From Candidatus Riesia pediculischaeffi (lineage in GTDB: Bacteria > Pseudomonadota > Gammaproteobacteria > Enterobacterales > Enterobacteriaceae): 56,406 nucleotides of DNA. Location: NCBI RefSeq assembly GCF_002073895.1, contig NZ_CP012839.1:104395-160800 (forward strand), written 5' to 3'. This document shows positions 31,234 to 41,601 of the stretch, piece by piece. Positions within the stretch are counted from its first letter, which is position 1. Each line of letters opens with the position of its first letter. The position numbers and the translations under genes were made by a program. The notes under the pieces are model-generated. The model made no database searches. It was given only the letters and a program-made list of their open reading frames with translations, and was not told the origin of the DNA.

Positions 31234-31848
31234 ATGGAACTTATCATAAAAAATAGTCAAACAAAAATAAAAGTATCAGATAAAGTATTTAACGTACGCT
31301 TCAATGGATCTTTGGTGCATCAAGTTGTTAAAAGTTATTTATCTAACTTAAGAGTTGGAACGAAATCTCAAAAAAATAGATCACAAGTCTCTGGTTCTAA
31401 CAGAAAACCATGGAAACAAAAAGGAACTGGACATGCGAGATCAGGTTCTGTAAAGAGCCCCATATGGAGATCTGGTGGAATGACGTTTGCAACGAAGGAA
31501 CGATCATATGAAAAGAAAATTAACAGGAAAATGTATAATAATGCTATGAGGTGTATATTTTCTGAACTTGTTAGAAAAAAGAGGATCATTGTCATTCCTA
31601 GTTTGATTGTAAATGATATAAAAACAAAGTTATTTGAGAAGATGATAACGAATATATCTGAAAATGAATGTAAAACTTTAGTAGTCACAAAGAAATCTGA
31701 TGAACGCTCCATCTTATCTTCCAGAAATTTACATAGGATTAATGTTTGTAATATTTCTCAAATTAATCCCGTCGTATTGATTAAACACAGAACGGTCATT
31801 TTTACAATTGAAGCTATAAAAGCAATAGAGGAAAGATTGATAACATGA
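31234..31848 (+). CDS. rplD: 50S ribosomal protein L4
   Basis: L4 lines the exit tunnel and in E. coli also represses the S10 operon. The 204-residue product (E. coli 201) has the tunnel-loop segment KPWKQKGTGHARSGS, which is nearly invariant. Its end overlaps the rplW start (ATGA). Confidence 0.96.
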   Translation: MELIIKNSQTKIKVSDKVFNVRFNGSLVHQVVKSYLSNLRVGTKSQKNRSQVSGSNRKPWKQKGTGHARSGSVKSPIWRSGGMTFATKERSYEKKINRKMYNNAMRCIFSELVRKKRIIVIPSLIVNDIKTKLFEKMITNISENECKTLVVTKKSDERSILSSRNLHRINVCNISQINPVVLIKHRTVIFTIEAIKAIEERLIT

Positions 31849-32144
31849 TTCGAAAAGATCGATTATACAAAATTCTACATTTATCTCATATTTCCGAAAA
31901 ATCTTCTAAACTCATTGAAAAAAATAACTTTTTTACGGTAAAGGTAGATATAAAATCCGATAAAACAGAAATTAAACAGTCGATCGAAAAGATTTTCCAT
32001 GTTCTTGTAGAAAAAGTAAGAACTTTAATTGTAAAAGGAAAAAAAAAGAAATTTGGAAAATCTTTTGGTAGCAGAAAAACTTGGAAAAAAGCTTATATTA
32101 AACTCAAAAAAGGACAAAATTTGAATCTTGTAGAAAATAAATGA
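31845..32144 (+). CDS. rplW: 50S ribosomal protein L23
   Basis: L23 lies at the tunnel exit, where SRP and trigger factor dock. The 99-residue product (E. coli 100) opens with MIRKDRLYKILHLSHISEK, matching the LLKVLRAPHVSEK region of the family. The basic GKKKKFGKSFGSRKTWKKA segment is expected. The start overlaps the rplD stop. Confidence 0.95.
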   Translation: MIRKDRLYKILHLSHISEKSSKLIEKNNFFTVKVDIKSDKTEIKQSIEKIFHVLVEKVRTLIVKGKKKKFGKSFGSRKTWKKAYIKLKKGQNLNLVENK

Positions 32145-32156
32145 ATGAATCATCAA

Positions 32157-32981
32157 ATGACGACCGTAATAAAATATAAACCCACCTCTCCTAGTAGGAG
32201 ACATATGGTCAACTCCGTCGGAAGGAACTTATACAAAGGTAATCCTTTTCGAAGATTGACCAAAAAAATCAGCAAGACAGGTGGAAGAAACAATCTTGGA
32301 AGAATCACTACCAGACATATAGGAGGAGGACACAAAAGAAAATACCGGGTTATTGATTTTAAAAGGAACAAAGACAACATCGGTGCTCTTGTGAAGAGGA
32401 TAGAATATGATCCAAATAGGACATCCAATATAGCACTAATTATGTTCAAGGATGGAGAAAGAAGATATATTATAGCACCAAAGGGATTGGGTGTAGGAGA
32501 TCTTTTAAAATCTGGAAAAGATGTAAAAATTAAAATAGGAAACTGTTTACCAATCGAGAATATTCCTGTTGGATGTTCGGTACATAATGTCGAGTTAAAG
32601 AAAGGTAGGGGGGGGCAACTAGCAAGATCCGCCGGAAACTACGCTCAAATTATCTCTAAAGAAAATGACTTCGCAGTTATCCGATTACGTTCTGGAGAGA
32701 TAAGAAAAATTCGATTTGGTTGTCGAGCGACTGTTGGGGAAGTAGGAAACGGTCAACATATGCTTCAACATTTTGGAAAAGCCGGAAAATCACGTTGGAA
32801 AGGAATCAGACCGACAGTGCGTGGAACTGCGATGAATCCGATAGATCATCCTCATGGTGGAGGAGAGGGGAGGAACTTCGGTAAACATCCTGTAACTCCT
32901 TGGGGGATGCAAACCAAGGGAAAGAAAACAAGAAAGAACAAACGTACCGAAAGGGATATTATACACCATCGTTCTAAATAA
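32157..32981 (+). CDS. rplB: 50S ribosomal protein L2
   Basis: L2 binds 23S rRNA at the subunit interface and is needed for peptidyl transfer. The 274-residue product (E. coli 273) carries [22 protein letters not shown], and the C-terminal [17 protein letters not shown] with its catalytic-region histidine. I chose the ATG at 32157, four codons inside the longest frame, because [12 protein letters not shown] fits the family start. Confidence 0.96.
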   Translation: MTTVIKYKPTSPSRRHMVNSVGRNLYKGNPFRRLTKKISKTGGRNNLGRITTRHIGGGHKRKYRVIDFKRNKDNIGALVKRIEYDPNRTSNIALIMFKDGERRYIIAPKGLGVGDLLKSGKDVKIKIGNCLPIENIPVGCSVHNVELKKGRGGQLARSAGNYAQIISKENDFAVIRLRSGEIRKIRFGCRATVGEVGNGQHMLQHFGKAGKSRWKGIRPTVRGTAMNPIDHPHGGGEGRNFGKHPVTPWGMQTKGKKTRKNKRTERDIIHHRSK

Positions 32982-32995
32982 AATATAGGAAAAAA

Positions 32996-33286
32996 ATGAT
33001 TCGTTCTCTCAAAAAGGGACCCTTTATAGATTCTAGCTTATTAAAAAAAGTAGAATTAGCCGTCAGAAGTGGTAACAAGAAACCGATCAAAACGTGGTCC
33101 CGTCGCTCTACGATTTATCCGAAAATGATCGGTTTAACGATCGCTGTCCATAATGGTCGACAACATGTTCCTGTGTATATAACCGATGATATGATTGGAC
33201 ATAAACTGGGTGAATTTTCTCCAACCAGAACATATCGAGGACATTCTGGAGAAAGGAGTAAAAAACCAAAGAATAATGCAACTTAA
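32996..33286 (+). CDS. rpsS: 30S ribosomal protein S19
   Basis: S19 is in the 30S head next to S13. The 96-residue product (E. coli 92) opens with [12 protein letters not shown] and holds [18 protein letters not shown] and [16 protein letters not shown], all strongly conserved. It lies between rplB and rplV as in E. coli. Confidence 0.97.
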   Translation: MIRSLKKGPFIDSSLLKKVELAVRSGNKKPIKTWSRRSTIYPKMIGLTIAVHNGRQHVPVYITDDMIGHKLGEFSPTRTYRGHSGERSKKPKNNAT

Positions 33287-33299
33287 TTGAAATATGATC

Positions 33300-33647
33300 A
33301 TGAAAACTGCTGCAATTCATCGTCGTGCGAGATCTTCTCCGCAAAAGTTAAGATTGGTTGCCAATCTTATTAAAGATAAAAAAACTTCTGAAGCAATAGA
33401 GATGTTAAGTTTTCTCAACAAGAAAGCTGCTCATCTCATTAAGAAAGTTTTATTATCTGCAATCGCAAATGCTCATCATAACTATGGAACTTCAATGAAA
33501 TCTCTACAAATAATAAGTATATCCATAGATGAAGGACCTACGATGAAAAGAATCGTAGCGAGAGCAAAGGGAAGGACAAATCGTATATCAAAAAGAACTA
33601 GTCATATCAAAATTGTTGTGTCCGATGATGTTTGTGTAAAGAGGTAA
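33300..33647 (+). CDS. rplV: 50S ribosomal protein L22
   Basis: L22 lines the narrow part of the exit tunnel with L4. The 115-residue product (E. coli 110) has [26 protein letters not shown] and [16 protein letters not shown]. The ATG at 33300 is preferred over the one two codons earlier, because MKTAAIHR aligns with the E. coli start. The stop is followed within three bases by rpsC. Confidence 0.96.
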   Translation: MKTAAIHRRARSSPQKLRLVANLIKDKKTSEAIEMLSFLNKKAAHLIKKVLLSAIANAHHNYGTSMKSLQIISISIDEGPTMKRIVARAKGRTNRISKRTSHIKIVVSDDVCVKR

Positions 33648-33649
33648 AA

Positions 33650-34345
33650 ATGGGGCAAAAAGTTCATCCAAATGGGTTGAGATTGGGAATCGTTAAGAGC
33701 TGGAACTCTACTTGGTATGCTGAGAAAAAAATGTTTTCAAACCATCTGATAAGTGATTTTCAAGTTAGAAAATATCTTAAAAATTTTTTGAGAAAAGCAT
33801 CTGTTTCAAAAATATTCATTGAAAGACATTCTAAGAATATCAGAGTCACCATCCATAGTGCTAGACCTGGAATCATTATTGGAAAGAAAGGCGAGGATAT
33901 AGATAAATTGAGAAAAAGAATCACTAAGATCACCGGTGTATCGTCACAGGTCAACATTTTTGAAATTCGAAAACCTGAACTAGACGCTCATCTGGTAGCG
34001 AAGAATATCGCTTCTCAAATCGAAAAAAGAATTGTCTTTAGAAGAGTCATGAAAAGAGCAATTCAGAACACTATGAGATCTGGTGCAAAAGGAATTAAAA
34101 TAGAGATAAGCGGAAGGTTAGGAGGAGCTGAGATAGCTAGGACGGAATGGAATAGAGAGGGAAGAATTCCGCTACATACGCTTCGAGCAGATATCGATTT
34201 TAATACTTCGAAAGCAAAAACTACTTATGGTATAATAGGTATTAAAGTTTGGATATTCAGAGGAGAAATATTAGGAAATTCTTTAGAATCTAGAAAATTT
34301 GGAAAACATTTTCACATTACTAAAAAAAAAATATCTAGGAGATAA
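33650..34345 (+). CDS. rpsC: 30S ribosomal protein S3
   Basis: S3 forms part of the mRNA entry helicase of the 30S subunit. The 231-residue product (E. coli 233) opens with [20 protein letters not shown], has the KH-domain GxxG loop in [13 protein letters not shown], and [12 protein letters not shown]. The ATG at 33650 matches the universal MGQKVHP start; the longer frame overlaps rplV. A run of ten A bases at 34322-34331 codes for the lysines near the C-terminus and is a possible slippage site. Confidence 0.97.
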   Translation: MGQKVHPNGLRLGIVKSWNSTWYAEKKMFSNHLISDFQVRKYLKNFLRKASVSKIFIERHSKNIRVTIHSARPGIIIGKKGEDIDKLRKRITKITGVSSQVNIFEIRKPELDAHLVAKNIASQIEKRIVFRRVMKRAIQNTMRSGAKGIKIEISGRLGGAEIARTEWNREGRIPLHTLRADIDFNTSKAKTTYGIIGIKVWIFRGEILGNSLESRKFGKHFHITKKKISRR

Positions 34346-34355
34346 ATTCTAAGAC

Positions 34356-34760
34356 ATGTTACAACCAAGAAGAACGAAGTTTCCTAAAATGCATAAAGGA
34401 AAGAACAAAGGTTTTTCGACGGATTTTGAAGTAAAATTCGGAAGGTTCGGATTAAAATCCTTAGAAAAAGGACGGATTACTTCCAGACAAATAGAAGCAG
34501 CGAGAAGAGCTATGACAAGATCAATTAAGAGACAAGGAAAAATTTGGATAAGGATCTTTCCAGATAAATCTGTTACAAAAAAACCTCTTGAAGTAAGGAT
34601 GGGAAAAGGTAAAGGGAATGTAGAATGCTGGATTTCATCTGTTCAACCAGGAAAAGTATTATACGAGATGGATGGTGTTGAAGAAGGTATCGCGAGAATG
34701 GCTTTCAAATTAGCTTCTTCAAAACTTCCTGTAAAAACGACTTTTATAACTAAATATTAA
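34356..34760 (+). CDS. rplP: 50S ribosomal protein L16
   Basis: L16 helps to place the A-site tRNA acceptor arm. The 134-residue product (E. coli 136) opens with [19 protein letters not shown] and carries [17 protein letters not shown] and [11 protein letters not shown]. The initial sequence is close to that of E. coli. Confidence 0.97.
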   Translation: MLQPRRTKFPKMHKGKNKGFSTDFEVKFGRFGLKSLEKGRITSRQIEAARRAMTRSIKRQGKIWIRIFPDKSVTKKPLEVRMGKGKGNVECWISSVQPGKVLYEMDGVEEGIARMAFKLASSKLPVKTTFITKY

Positions 34761-34782
34761 AAAAGACAACGCTCAAAAGAAT

Positions 34783-34977
34783 ATGAAAAAAGAAAAAAAA
34801 ATGTTACTTTTTTCGAAGATAAATCGATTACAAAAGGAGCTTTTTATTCTTAAGATGCATTTCTTAAGCAAGAACGAGAACTTTAAGAATTCCAGCGTTT
34901 TTAAGAAAATAAGAAAGAAAATCGCCAGAATCAGGACATTTTTAAATAAAAAAAAGGAAAAAAATGAGGACAAATAA
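34783..34977 (+). CDS. rpmC: 50S ribosomal protein L29
   Basis: L29 is a small helical protein at the tunnel exit. The 64-residue product (E. coli 63) is highly divergent and lysine-rich. Its pattern [16 protein letters not shown] followed by [15 protein letters not shown] matches the two helices of L29 (ELLNLLREQFNLRMQ and VRRDVARVKTLLNEK). Its place between rplP and rpsQ settles the call. The start region has an A9 tract, and the end overlaps the rpsQ start by 14 bases. Confidence 0.88.
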   Translation: MKKEKKMLLFSKINRLQKELFILKMHFLSKNENFKNSSVFKKIRKKIARIRTFLNKKKEKNEDK

Positions 34978-35239
34978 ATCTCCAAAAAAAACCTTAAAAG
35001 CATATGTCATCAATAATACAATGAATAAATCTGCTTTAGTACGGATAAAAAAAATCGTTAAGCATCCACTGTACAAAAAGTACATAAAAAAAACAACTCA
35101 GTTACAAGTTCATGATGAAAGGAATACATGTTCTATAGGAGATGTGGTGGAAATCAAAGAAACTCGACCAATATCTAAAAGGAAATCTTGGTCAATTGTG
35201 TCGATCTTAAAACAAGATAATCCTAACTCTTATCGATGA
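34964..35239 (+). CDS. rpsQ: 30S ribosomal protein S17
   Basis: S17 binds the lower body of 16S rRNA. The 91-residue product (E. coli 84) has [20 protein letters not shown], then [19 protein letters not shown] and RPISKRKSW, matching the OB-fold core. It is the last gene of the S10 operon, overlapping rpmC. Confidence 0.95.
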   Translation: MRTNKSPKKTLKAYVINNTMNKSALVRIKKIVKHPLYKKYIKKTTQLQVHDERNTCSIGDVVEIKETRPISKRKSWSIVSILKQDNPNSYR

Positions 35240-35282
35240 AGTATCACAACAATCCAACTTTTTAAAAGATTTTTGAATAAAT

Positions 35283-35654
35283 ATGATCCAGGAACAGACG
35301 ATCTTAAATGTAGCAGATAATTCTGGCGCAAAAAAAGTTATGTGTATAAAAGTTTTAGGTGGATCACGTAAGAAATATGCGTACATCGGAGATTTGATAA
35401 AAATTGCTGTCAAAGAATCTGTACCAAATAGTAAAGTAAAAAATGGAGAGGTTATGAAAGCAGTGATTATCAGAACGAAGAAGGAGGTTAGAAGGTCAGA
35501 TTATTCTATGATACGATTCGATCATAACGCATGTGTGTTGTTAAATGATACAACCGAACAATTAATTGGAACTAGAATATTTGGACCAGTAACTAGGGAA
35601 CTAAAGAATGAAAAGTTCTCGAAGATCGTATCTTTGGCTTCTGAAGTTCTATAA
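35283..35654 (+). CDS. rplN: 50S ribosomal protein L14
   Basis: L14 forms an intersubunit bridge with 16S rRNA and neighbours L19. The 123-residue product has the E. coli length, opens with [17 protein letters not shown] and carries [17 protein letters not shown] and [12 protein letters not shown]. It starts the spc operon. Confidence 0.97.
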   Translation: MIQEQTILNVADNSGAKKVMCIKVLGGSRKKYAYIGDLIKIAVKESVPNSKVKNGEVMKAVIIRTKKEVRRSDYSMIRFDHNACVLLNDTTEQLIGTRIFGPVTRELKNEKFSKIVSLASEVL

Positions 35655-35666
35655 AGAGATCAACAA

Positions 35667-35987
35667 ATGAACAAAGTTAAGATTCGCTTAAATGATCGTG
35701 TAGTGATAACTACAGGAAAAGAAAAACATAAAACCGGTATAGTCATTAAAGTTATTGAAAAAAAAAAGGTCGTTGTATCTGGAATAAATATCGTAAAAAA
35801 ACACAGGAAATCTAAAGATTCTACCAACCTTTCTGGAGGAATCTTCAAAGAAGAATCACCAATCGATATTTCAAATGTTGCTATACTTCATCACGAAACA
35901 AACCGTGCAGACAAGATAATTTTTAAGAAAATAAATGGTAAAACAACTAGAGTATATAAATCGGATGGAAGTATTGTGAAACAATAA
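35667..35987 (+). CDS. rplX: 50S ribosomal protein L24
   Basis: L24 starts 50S assembly and sits by the tunnel exit. The 106-residue product (E. coli 104) has the KOW-type segment DRVVITTGKEKHKTGIVIKV, then GINIVKKH and a GGIFKEESPIDISNVA segment, all typical. It is located between rplN and rplE. Confidence 0.95.
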   Translation: MNKVKIRLNDRVVITTGKEKHKTGIVIKVIEKKKVVVSGINIVKKHRKSKDSTNLSGGIFKEESPIDISNVAILHHETNRADKIIFKKINGKTTRVYKSDGSIVKQ

Positions 35988-36006
35988 GTATGGAATTTGA
36001 GAAAAA

Positions 36007-36546
36007 ATGAAAGAAAGTATGTCAGATTTTTATAAAAAGAAGGTGGTAAATCAGCTGATGGAGCGATTTAAATATAGTTCGATCATGCAAGTTCCTAGGA
36101 TAGTGAAAATTACTTTGAACATCGGTTTTGATTCAAGCGACGATAAAAAAGCGTTTAAGGATTCTATTCGTCACCTTTCTTTAATCGCCGGACAAAAACC
36201 TACTATAATCAAAGCAAAAAAATCAATTTCTAGCTTTAAATTAAGGCAAGGATGTATAATAGGATGCAAGGTGACTTTAAGAAAAGAAAAAATGTGGAAC
36301 TTTTTAAAGAGATTCATATGTATTGCCGTACCCAGGATAAGAGATTTTAGAGGATTTTCAAAAAAATCGTTCGATGGAACCGGAAATTATAATATAGGAG
36401 TGAAGGAACAAACCATCTTTCCTGAAATAGATTACAATAAAATGGATAAAATTAACGGATTAGATATCTCTATCACAACCAGCGCAAATTCAGATGAAAT
36501 CGGTTTCGCTTTACTGTCTGCATTTAATTTCCCATTCCGAGAATAA
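36007..36546 (+). CDS. rplE: 50S ribosomal protein L5
   Basis: L5 binds 5S rRNA and the P-site tRNA elbow. The 179-residue product equals E. coli in length. It has [28 protein letters not shown], and [20 protein letters not shown], ending in FNFPFRE. A start four codons later is possible (MSDFYKKK). Confidence 0.96.
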   Translation: MKESMSDFYKKKVVNQLMERFKYSSIMQVPRIVKITLNIGFDSSDDKKAFKDSIRHLSLIAGQKPTIIKAKKSISSFKLRQGCIIGCKVTLRKEKMWNFLKRFICIAVPRIRDFRGFSKKSFDGTGNYNIGVKEQTIFPEIDYNKMDKINGLDISITTSANSDEIGFALLSAFNFPFRE

Positions 36547-36557
36547 AAGGATTTCAC

Positions 36558-36863
36558 ATGTCAAAGAAATCAATCATTGAAAGAGAAAAGAGACGTAGGG
36601 TTTTATCAAAAAAGTTTTTTATAAAACGTTTAAAGCTGAAATCCATCATATCTAATATCCATTCTTCAGAAGAAGAGAGATGGAAAGCAGTGTTAAAATT
36701 ACAGAAATTACCTAGAGACTCTAGTTTATCTAGAATGAGAAATCGTTGTATACAAACTGGTAGACCTCGAGGATTTCTAAGAAAATTTGGAATAAGCAGG
36801 ATGAAATTGAGAGAACTAGCTATGAGTGGAGAAATTCCAGGGATAAAGAAATCGAGTTGGTAA
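36558..36863 (+). CDS. rpsN: 30S ribosomal protein S14
   Basis: S14 belongs to the 30S head. The 101-residue product is the long, zinc-free type found in E. coli (same length): it lacks the CxxC pairs and has [20 protein letters not shown] and the C-terminal [19 protein letters not shown]. It sits 11 bases after rplE. Confidence 0.96.
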   Translation: MSKKSIIEREKRRRVLSKKFFIKRLKLKSIISNIHSSEEERWKAVLKLQKLPRDSSLSRMRNRCIQTGRPRGFLRKFGISRMKLRELAMSGEIPGIKKSSW

Positions 36864-36905
36864 ATCAATTCTGAGACAATCTTAATAATTTTTAATAAAA
36901 AAGAG

Positions 36906-37301
36906 ATGAGCATACAAGATCCAATATCAGATATGTTAACGAGAATAAGAAACGCGCAATTTTCAAGGAAAACGTTCGTAGAAGTTTTCTTTTCAAAGAT
37001 AAAACGGAATATAATCGATGTTTTAAAAAAGGAAGGATACATTAAAAATTTCGAGATACAAAATAAAGGAAAAATAGATGTTTTAAAAATCCGATTGAAG
37101 TATTTTCGTAGAAAACCTGTGATAGAAAAAATAATAAGAATCAGTCGTCCGGGACTACGGATATATAAAAAAAGAGAAGATTTATCAGATGTTATGAATG
37201 GACTTGGAATTTCTATCATTTCTACTTCATATGGAATTATGACGAATAAAGATGCTAAAAAAATGAAGTTAGGAGGAGAAGTGATTTGCGAAGTCTATTA
37301 G
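36906..37301 (+). CDS. rpsH: 30S ribosomal protein S8
   Basis: S8 is a primary 16S rRNA binder and, in E. coli, the spc operon repressor. The 131-residue product (E. coli 130) opens with MSIQDPISDMLTRIRNAQ and ends GLGISIISTSYGIMTNKDA, then GGEVICEVY. The central part is unusually lysine-rich and divergent. Confidence 0.96.
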   Translation: MSIQDPISDMLTRIRNAQFSRKTFVEVFFSKIKRNIIDVLKKEGYIKNFEIQNKGKIDVLKIRLKYFRRKPVIEKIIRISRPGLRIYKKREDLSDVMNGLGISIISTSYGIMTNKDAKKMKLGGEVICEVY

Positions 37302-37333
37302 AATTTTATTAATGAGCGAAAGGAAACACTTAT

Positions 37334-37864
37334 ATGAGAAGATCTTCCTTCATATTAACGCCAAAAAACGTGAAAGTGATTATTGGAAATGATACGATCA
37401 TTATCAATGGACCAAGAGGTCGATTGATTGAGAAGTTAAATCATTTCGTACAAGTTGATGTTAAAGAAGATAGAATCTCTTTCTTCCTAAAAGAAGAGAA
37501 GTTAGCTTTTAAGAGACAATTAGGAACTTTACAATCTTTAGTACGTTCCATGGTGCTTGGTGTACAATATGGTTTCGTAAAAAAATTAAAGATTATAGGG
37601 GTTGGTTACCGCGCATTTGTAGAAAGGGAGCAACATTTGAATTTATCTTTAGGTTTTTCTCACATCATCCATTATAGAGTTCCAGATTCTGTTAATGTTA
37701 TTTGCCCCAACCAAAACGAAATTCATCTGAAAGGTATCGATAAACAATTGGTTGGACAAGTTGCCGCAGAAATCAGATCTTTCCGAAAACCGGAATTATA
37801 CAAAGGGAAGGGGATTCGATATGAGAATGAATTCGTAAAAACTAAAGAATCTAAGAAGAAATAA
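37334..37864 (+). CDS. rplF: 50S ribosomal protein L6
   Basis: L6 lies near the sarcin-ricin loop, where elongation factors bind. The 176-residue product (E. coli 177) has the tandem L6 folds, with IIGVGYRAFVE, LNLSLGFSH, and the C-terminal RSFRKPELYKGKGIRYENE. It is close to full family length. Confidence 0.96.
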   Translation: MRRSSFILTPKNVKVIIGNDTIIINGPRGRLIEKLNHFVQVDVKEDRISFFLKEEKLAFKRQLGTLQSLVRSMVLGVQYGFVKKLKIIGVGYRAFVEREQHLNLSLGFSHIIHYRVPDSVNVICPNQNEIHLKGIDKQLVGQVAAEIRSFRKPELYKGKGIRYENEFVKTKESKKK

Positions 37865-37874
37865 ATCAAATACA

Positions 37875-38231
37875 ATGAATATGAAACTAATCGCTAGAAC
37901 AAAAAGAGCTGCGAGATTTCGCTCTAAACTTAAAAGAAGAGATATCTACTGCTTGACAGTTCATCGGACATCTCGTCATATATACGCTCAAGTGACATCA
38001 ATGGGAGGTTCTAAGACGTTAATGTGTGCATCCACTACGGAAAAAAAAATAAGGAAGGAACTAATGAACACAGGAAACAAGAGATCTGCAAGCATGATAG
38101 GACAGGTTATAGCAAGAAGATGCATTACAATTGGAATAAAGAAAGTTTGCTTCGATCGTTCAGGATTTAAATATCATGGCCGAGTTCTCTCTTTAGCAGA
38201 ATCAGCTCGTTCCAACGGATTAGAATTCTGA
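37875..38231 (+). CDS. rplR: 50S ribosomal protein L18
   Basis: L18 carries 5S rRNA into the large subunit. The 118-residue product (E. coli 117) has [12 protein letters not shown] and the C-terminal [20 protein letters not shown]. The N-terminal basic tail is typical. An A9 tract lies at 38041-38049. Confidence 0.96.
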   Translation: MNMKLIARTKRAARFRSKLKRRDIYCLTVHRTSRHIYAQVTSMGGSKTLMCASTTEKKIRKELMNTGNKRSASMIGQVIARRCITIGIKKVCFDRSGFKYHGRVLSLAESARSNGLEF

Positions 38232-38245
38232 TTAAGGTTAACAGA

Positions 38246-38749
38246 ATGAACAAAGTCGAACAAAAAAATACTCAGGAATTAAAAGAAAAGCTAATCTCTG
38301 TCAACAGAGTTTCAAAGACTGTAAAAGGAGGAAGGGTATTTAGTTTTACAGCTCTTACCGTTGTAGGTGATGGAAAAGGTAGTGTTGGAGTTGGATATGG
38401 AAAAGCCAAGGAAGTTCCGATAGCGATACAAAAGGCAATGGAAAAAGCGAAGAAGAATATAAGAAAGTTTGAAATTTATCAAAATACTTTATACCACTCG
38501 ATTGTTGGAAATCATACTGGATCAAAGGTCTTTGTGAAACCAGCTAACGAAGGAACCGGCATTATCGCAGGTGGAGCAATGAGATCTCTTTTCGAAGTGA
38601 TCGGTATCCGTAATATATTATCGAAAATTTACGGTTCTACTAATCCCATAAATGTCATTCGAGCCACTCTAAACGCATTACGAAAGATGAGATCTCCAAA
38701 AACAATCGCTCAAAAGAGAAGTAAAGATATCGAAGACATACTAAAGTGA
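38246..38749 (+). CDS. rpsE: 30S ribosomal protein S5
   Basis: S5 contributes to decoding fidelity and the mRNA entry helicase. The 167-residue product has the E. coli length. It has [35 protein letters not shown], and [13 protein letters not shown]. In E. coli rpmD follows; here only a possible remnant does. Confidence 0.97.
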   Translation: MNKVEQKNTQELKEKLISVNRVSKTVKGGRVFSFTALTVVGDGKGSVGVGYGKAKEVPIAIQKAMEKAKKNIRKFEIYQNTLYHSIVGNHTGSKVFVKPANEGTGIIAGGAMRSLFEVIGIRNILSKIYGSTNPINVIRATLNALRKMRSPKTIAQKRSKDIEDILK

Positions 38750-38750
38750 T

Positions 38751-38870
38751 GTAAGGTTTTCATGGGTTAGGTCACTTTTTATAGAACGATTAGAGAACAA
38801 TAGAACGATATTAAATAATCTTCTATCACTTGGAAACAATATGATGATTTCGGAGAAACAATGTATCTAA
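38751..38870 (+). pseudogene. rpmD: Possible vestige of rpmD (ribosomal protein L30)
   Basis: Between rpsE and rplO, exactly where rpmD lies in E. coli, an open frame of 39 codons has no start codon. It contains VRS, then [18 protein letters not shown], which resembles the L30 helix region ([20 protein letters not shown]) with one residue inserted. The C-terminal half of L30 is missing, and the frame runs into the rplO start. L30 is absent from many reduced genomes. The likeness is modest and could be chance. Confidence 0.3.
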
Positions 38871-39304
38871 ATACTCTGCTTCCTAAAAAAAATTCGATAT
38901 TTAAAAAGAAAAGAGTTGGAAGAGGTGTCGGTTCTGGTTTGGGAAAGACAGCAGGAAGAGGGCATAAAGGACAAAACTCCAGATCTGGACATAACATACC
39001 TAGAGGCTTTGAAGGAGGACAAACTCCTTTTTGCAAAAGATTACCAAAATTTGGATTTTTTTCAAGGAAGATGAGAAGAAGCCGAACAATAAGATTATCA
39101 GATTTATATGATATTGAAGGGAATATCGTAAGTATTGAACGATTGAAGAAACTTAGAGTAATCAGTGGTAAGATAAGATCGATCAAGGTAATTTATAACG
39201 ATGAAAAAATAAAGAAGAAGTTATTTTTCCATAGGAATGTCAGGTTGACGAAGGGAGTAAAAAGGATCGTACAAAGCTTTGATGATGAGGTTCCAAGATC
39301 ATGA
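38861..39304 (+). CDS. rplO: 50S ribosomal protein L15
   Basis: L15 is a late 50S assembly protein. The 147-residue product (E. coli 144) has [19 protein letters not shown], then [19 protein letters not shown] and IRLSDL, all family hallmarks. Its stop overlaps the secY ATG, so membrane-translocon synthesis is coupled to ribosomal protein synthesis. Confidence 0.96.
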   Translation: MYLNTLLPKKNSIFKKKRVGRGVGSGLGKTAGRGHKGQNSRSGHNIPRGFEGGQTPFCKRLPKFGFFSRKMRRSRTIRLSDLYDIEGNIVSIERLKKLRVISGKIRSIKVIYNDEKIKKKLFFHRNVRLTKGVKRIVQSFDDEVPRS

Positions 39305-40641
39305 AAAAAGGTGAATTCAACTTTGGAAGCATACGTCATGGAGTTCGAGATCTGAAAGACAGATTAATTTTTATATTCTTATCGCTGATAATATTTCGAG
39401 CAGGTTCGTTTATTCCAATTCCTGGAATCGACATGTTTTCTATGACGAAAACGTTCAACGAACAAAGAGGAGGCACGGTAATCGAGATACTTAATATGTT
39501 TTCAGGAGGAGCTTTTGGAAGAGCATCGATATTTGCACTCGGAATTATGCCATATATATCTTCTTCAATTATCGTTCAATTATTGACTGTGATCCATCCG
39601 AAATTAGCAGAAATTAAAAAAGAAGGAGAGGTTGGAAGGAGCATCATCAATCGTTATATTAGATATGGCACTTTACTGTTGTCTTTCGTTCAATCTGCTG
39701 GAATTTCCTTTGGTATGAAAAATTCAATGGGTGCAAAAGGATTAATAATGATAAAAGATCTTCACTTTTACATAATTTCTATAGTGAGTTTAATGACAGG
39801 AACCGTTTTTCTTATGTGGTTGGGAGAGAAGATCAATGAAAAAGGTATCGGTAATGGAGTTTCCATGCTGATATTTATTAGCATAGTTTCCGAAATTCCA
39901 TCTTCTACAATCAATATAGTTGAGCAAGTCAGACAGGGATCCATAGATCTTGTCGTGTTTTTTTTCATCATTTTCCTTATTTTGTGTATTACCTGTTTTG
40001 TAACGTTCATAGAAAGAAGTCAGAGAAAGATATTGGTAAATTATGCCAGACATCAATATAGAAGAAGAATATATTCCGCTCAAAGTACACATTTACCGCT
40101 AAAAATTAACATGGCGAGCGTAATTCCGGCGATCTTTACATCGAGCGTTATGCTATTACCAAGTGCGATTTTGACATGGATTGAAAGAAAACAACCTGGG
40201 TATCTGCAAAACTTAAGTACCTTATTCAACAGTTTTCGTCCAGGAAAACCGATATATATGTTACTTTACTCGATTATAGTCGTTTTCTTTTGTTTTTTTT
40301 ACACCTCTTTACTGTTCAACCCGATAGAAACAGCGGATAATTTAAAGAAATCAGGAGCGTTTCTTCCAGGGATCAGGCCTGGTATACAAACTGCTAGATA
40401 CATCGATAAAATAATGAAAAGATTAACTTTTATAGGTTCGATATACATCAGTATCATATGTTTAATTCCAGAACTGATGAGAGAACTAATAAACATTCCG
40501 TTCTATTTTGGCGGAACTTCTCTGCTCATAGTTGTAGTCGTGATTATAGATTTCATCTCTCAAATTCAAATGATATTGATGACTAATAGATATCGGAATA
40601 TATTGAAGAAAACCAATTTCAACAGCATTCAAAATCTATGA
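39301..40641 (+). CDS. secY: SecY, protein translocase channel subunit
   Basis: SecY forms the inner-membrane channel with SecE (encoded at 53612) and SecG. The 446-residue product (E. coli 443) has ten hydrophobic segments, the plug and lateral-gate region IPIPGID near the first helix, [23 protein letters not shown] (listed only as a landmark near residues 65-87), and the cytosolic loop [17 protein letters not shown]. The stop overlaps rpmJ. Confidence 0.96.
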   Translation: MKKGEFNFGSIRHGVRDLKDRLIFIFLSLIIFRAGSFIPIPGIDMFSMTKTFNEQRGGTVIEILNMFSGGAFGRASIFALGIMPYISSSIIVQLLTVIHPKLAEIKKEGEVGRSIINRYIRYGTLLLSFVQSAGISFGMKNSMGAKGLIMIKDLHFYIISIVSLMTGTVFLMWLGEKINEKGIGNGVSMLIFISIVSEIPSSTINIVEQVRQGSIDLVVFFFIIFLILCITCFVTFIERSQRKILVNYARHQYRRRIYSAQSTHLPLKINMASVIPAIFTSSVMLLPSAILTWIERKQPGYLQNLSTLFNSFRPGKPIYMLLYSIIVVFFCFFYTSLLFNPIETADNLKKSGAFLPGIRPGIQTARYIDKIMKRLTFIGSIYISIICLIPELMRELINIPFYFGGTSLLIVVVVIIDFISQIQMILMTNRYRNILKKTNFNSIQNL

Positions 40642-40751
40642 AAGTACGTACTTCTATCAAAAAGTTTTGTCATCACTGCAAGATCGTTAAGAGAAAAAGA
40701 AACATATTCGTCATTTGCAGTCAGCCAAAACATAAACAGCGTCAAGGATAA
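40638..40751 (+). CDS. rpmJ: 50S ribosomal protein L36
   Basis: L36 is the smallest large-subunit protein. The 37-residue product (E. coli 38) starts [15 protein letters not shown] and ends KPHKQ-like QPKHKQRQG. The zinc-ribbon ligands are present: Cys 11, Cys 14, Cys 27 and His 32. One residue is missing before PKH compared with E. coli. The ATG overlaps the secY stop (ATGA). It is short enough to be missed by gene finders with a length cutoff. Confidence 0.95.
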   Translation: MKVRTSIKKFCHHCKIVKRKRNIFVICSQPKHKQRQG

Positions 40752-40817
40752 TTGACTTTACGACGTGTTAATATTAATTTTTAAAATTTTTTATCGTAGA
40801 ACACTTAAGAGGAAAAA

Positions 40818-41177
40818 ATGGTTCGAATAGCGGGGGTACATATATCTGATCATAAACACGTTACGATTGCTTTACGATCAATCTATGGAATTGGTAAGAA
40901 AAGATCAGAATTGATTTGTTCACAAACGGGGATTGAACCAAAATTAAAAGTGTCTCTTCTTTCCAAAGAAGATATAGAAAAGCTTAGAAAAGAAGTTTCT
41001 AAATATATCGTAGAAGGAGATTTAAGGAGAGAGAGAAATTTAAGCATCAAACGTCTGATCGATTTAGGTTGTTATCGTGGAATACGTCATAAAAAAGGAT
41101 CTTTACCTGTACGAGGTCAGAGAACGAAAACAAACGCCAGAACTAGGAAAGGACCCAGAAAACCAATTAAAAAATGA
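40818..41177 (+). CDS. rpsM: 30S ribosomal protein S13
   Basis: S13 in the 30S head contacts tRNAs and bridges to the 50S. The 119-residue product (E. coli 118) opens with [15 protein letters not shown] and has [10 protein letters not shown] and the C-terminal [29 protein letters not shown] precedes the ATG as a ribosome-binding site. It heads the alpha operon. Confidence 0.97.
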   Translation: MVRIAGVHISDHKHVTIALRSIYGIGKKRSELICSQTGIEPKLKVSLLSKEDIEKLRKEVSKYIVEGDLRRERNLSIKRLIDLGCYRGIRHKKGSLPVRGQRTKTNARTRKGPRKPIKK

Positions 41178-41181
41178 TTAA

Positions 41182-41574
41182 ATGAAAATGAATAATTCAA
41201 TTCGATCTAAAAAAAAGATGAATAGACAAGTATCAGATGGAATAGCGCATATTCATGCTTCTTTTAATAACACGATAGTCACGATCACCGATCGTAAAGG
41301 AAATACATTAGGGTGGGCAACATCTGGTGGATCTGGATTTAGAGGTTCCAGAAAATCGACTCCTTTTGCAGCGCAAGTTGCTGCAGAGAGATGTTCGAGT
41401 CTAGCAAAAGAATATGGAGTAAAAAATCTTGAAGTGATGATCAAAGGACCTGGACCAGGGAGGGAATCAGCCGTTCGAGCCTTACATGCAGTAGGGTTTA
41501 ATATAACCAACATTACAGATGTAACTCCTATTCCACATAATGGTTGTCGACCTCCAAAGAAACGTAGAGTATGA
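41182..41574 (+). CDS. rpsK: 30S ribosomal protein S11
   Basis: S11 lies on the 30S platform by the mRNA exit. The 130-residue product (E. coli 129) has [41 protein letters not shown] and the C-terminal [13 protein letters not shown], nearly identical to E. coli. Confidence 0.97.
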   Translation: MKMNNSIRSKKKMNRQVSDGIAHIHASFNNTIVTITDRKGNTLGWATSGGSGFRGSRKSTPFAAQVAAERCSSLAKEYGVKNLEVMIKGPGPGRESAVRALHAVGFNITNITDVTPIPHNGCRPPKKRRV

Positions 41575-41601
41575 TTGTCTGTACAAAACAAGGATAAAAT
41601 A

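Noticed and set aside
36554..37219. A 221-codon minus-strand frame across rpsN and rpsH
   Set aside because: It lies opposite two conserved ribosomal genes and is hydrophobic only because lysine codons read backwards give Phe and Leu.
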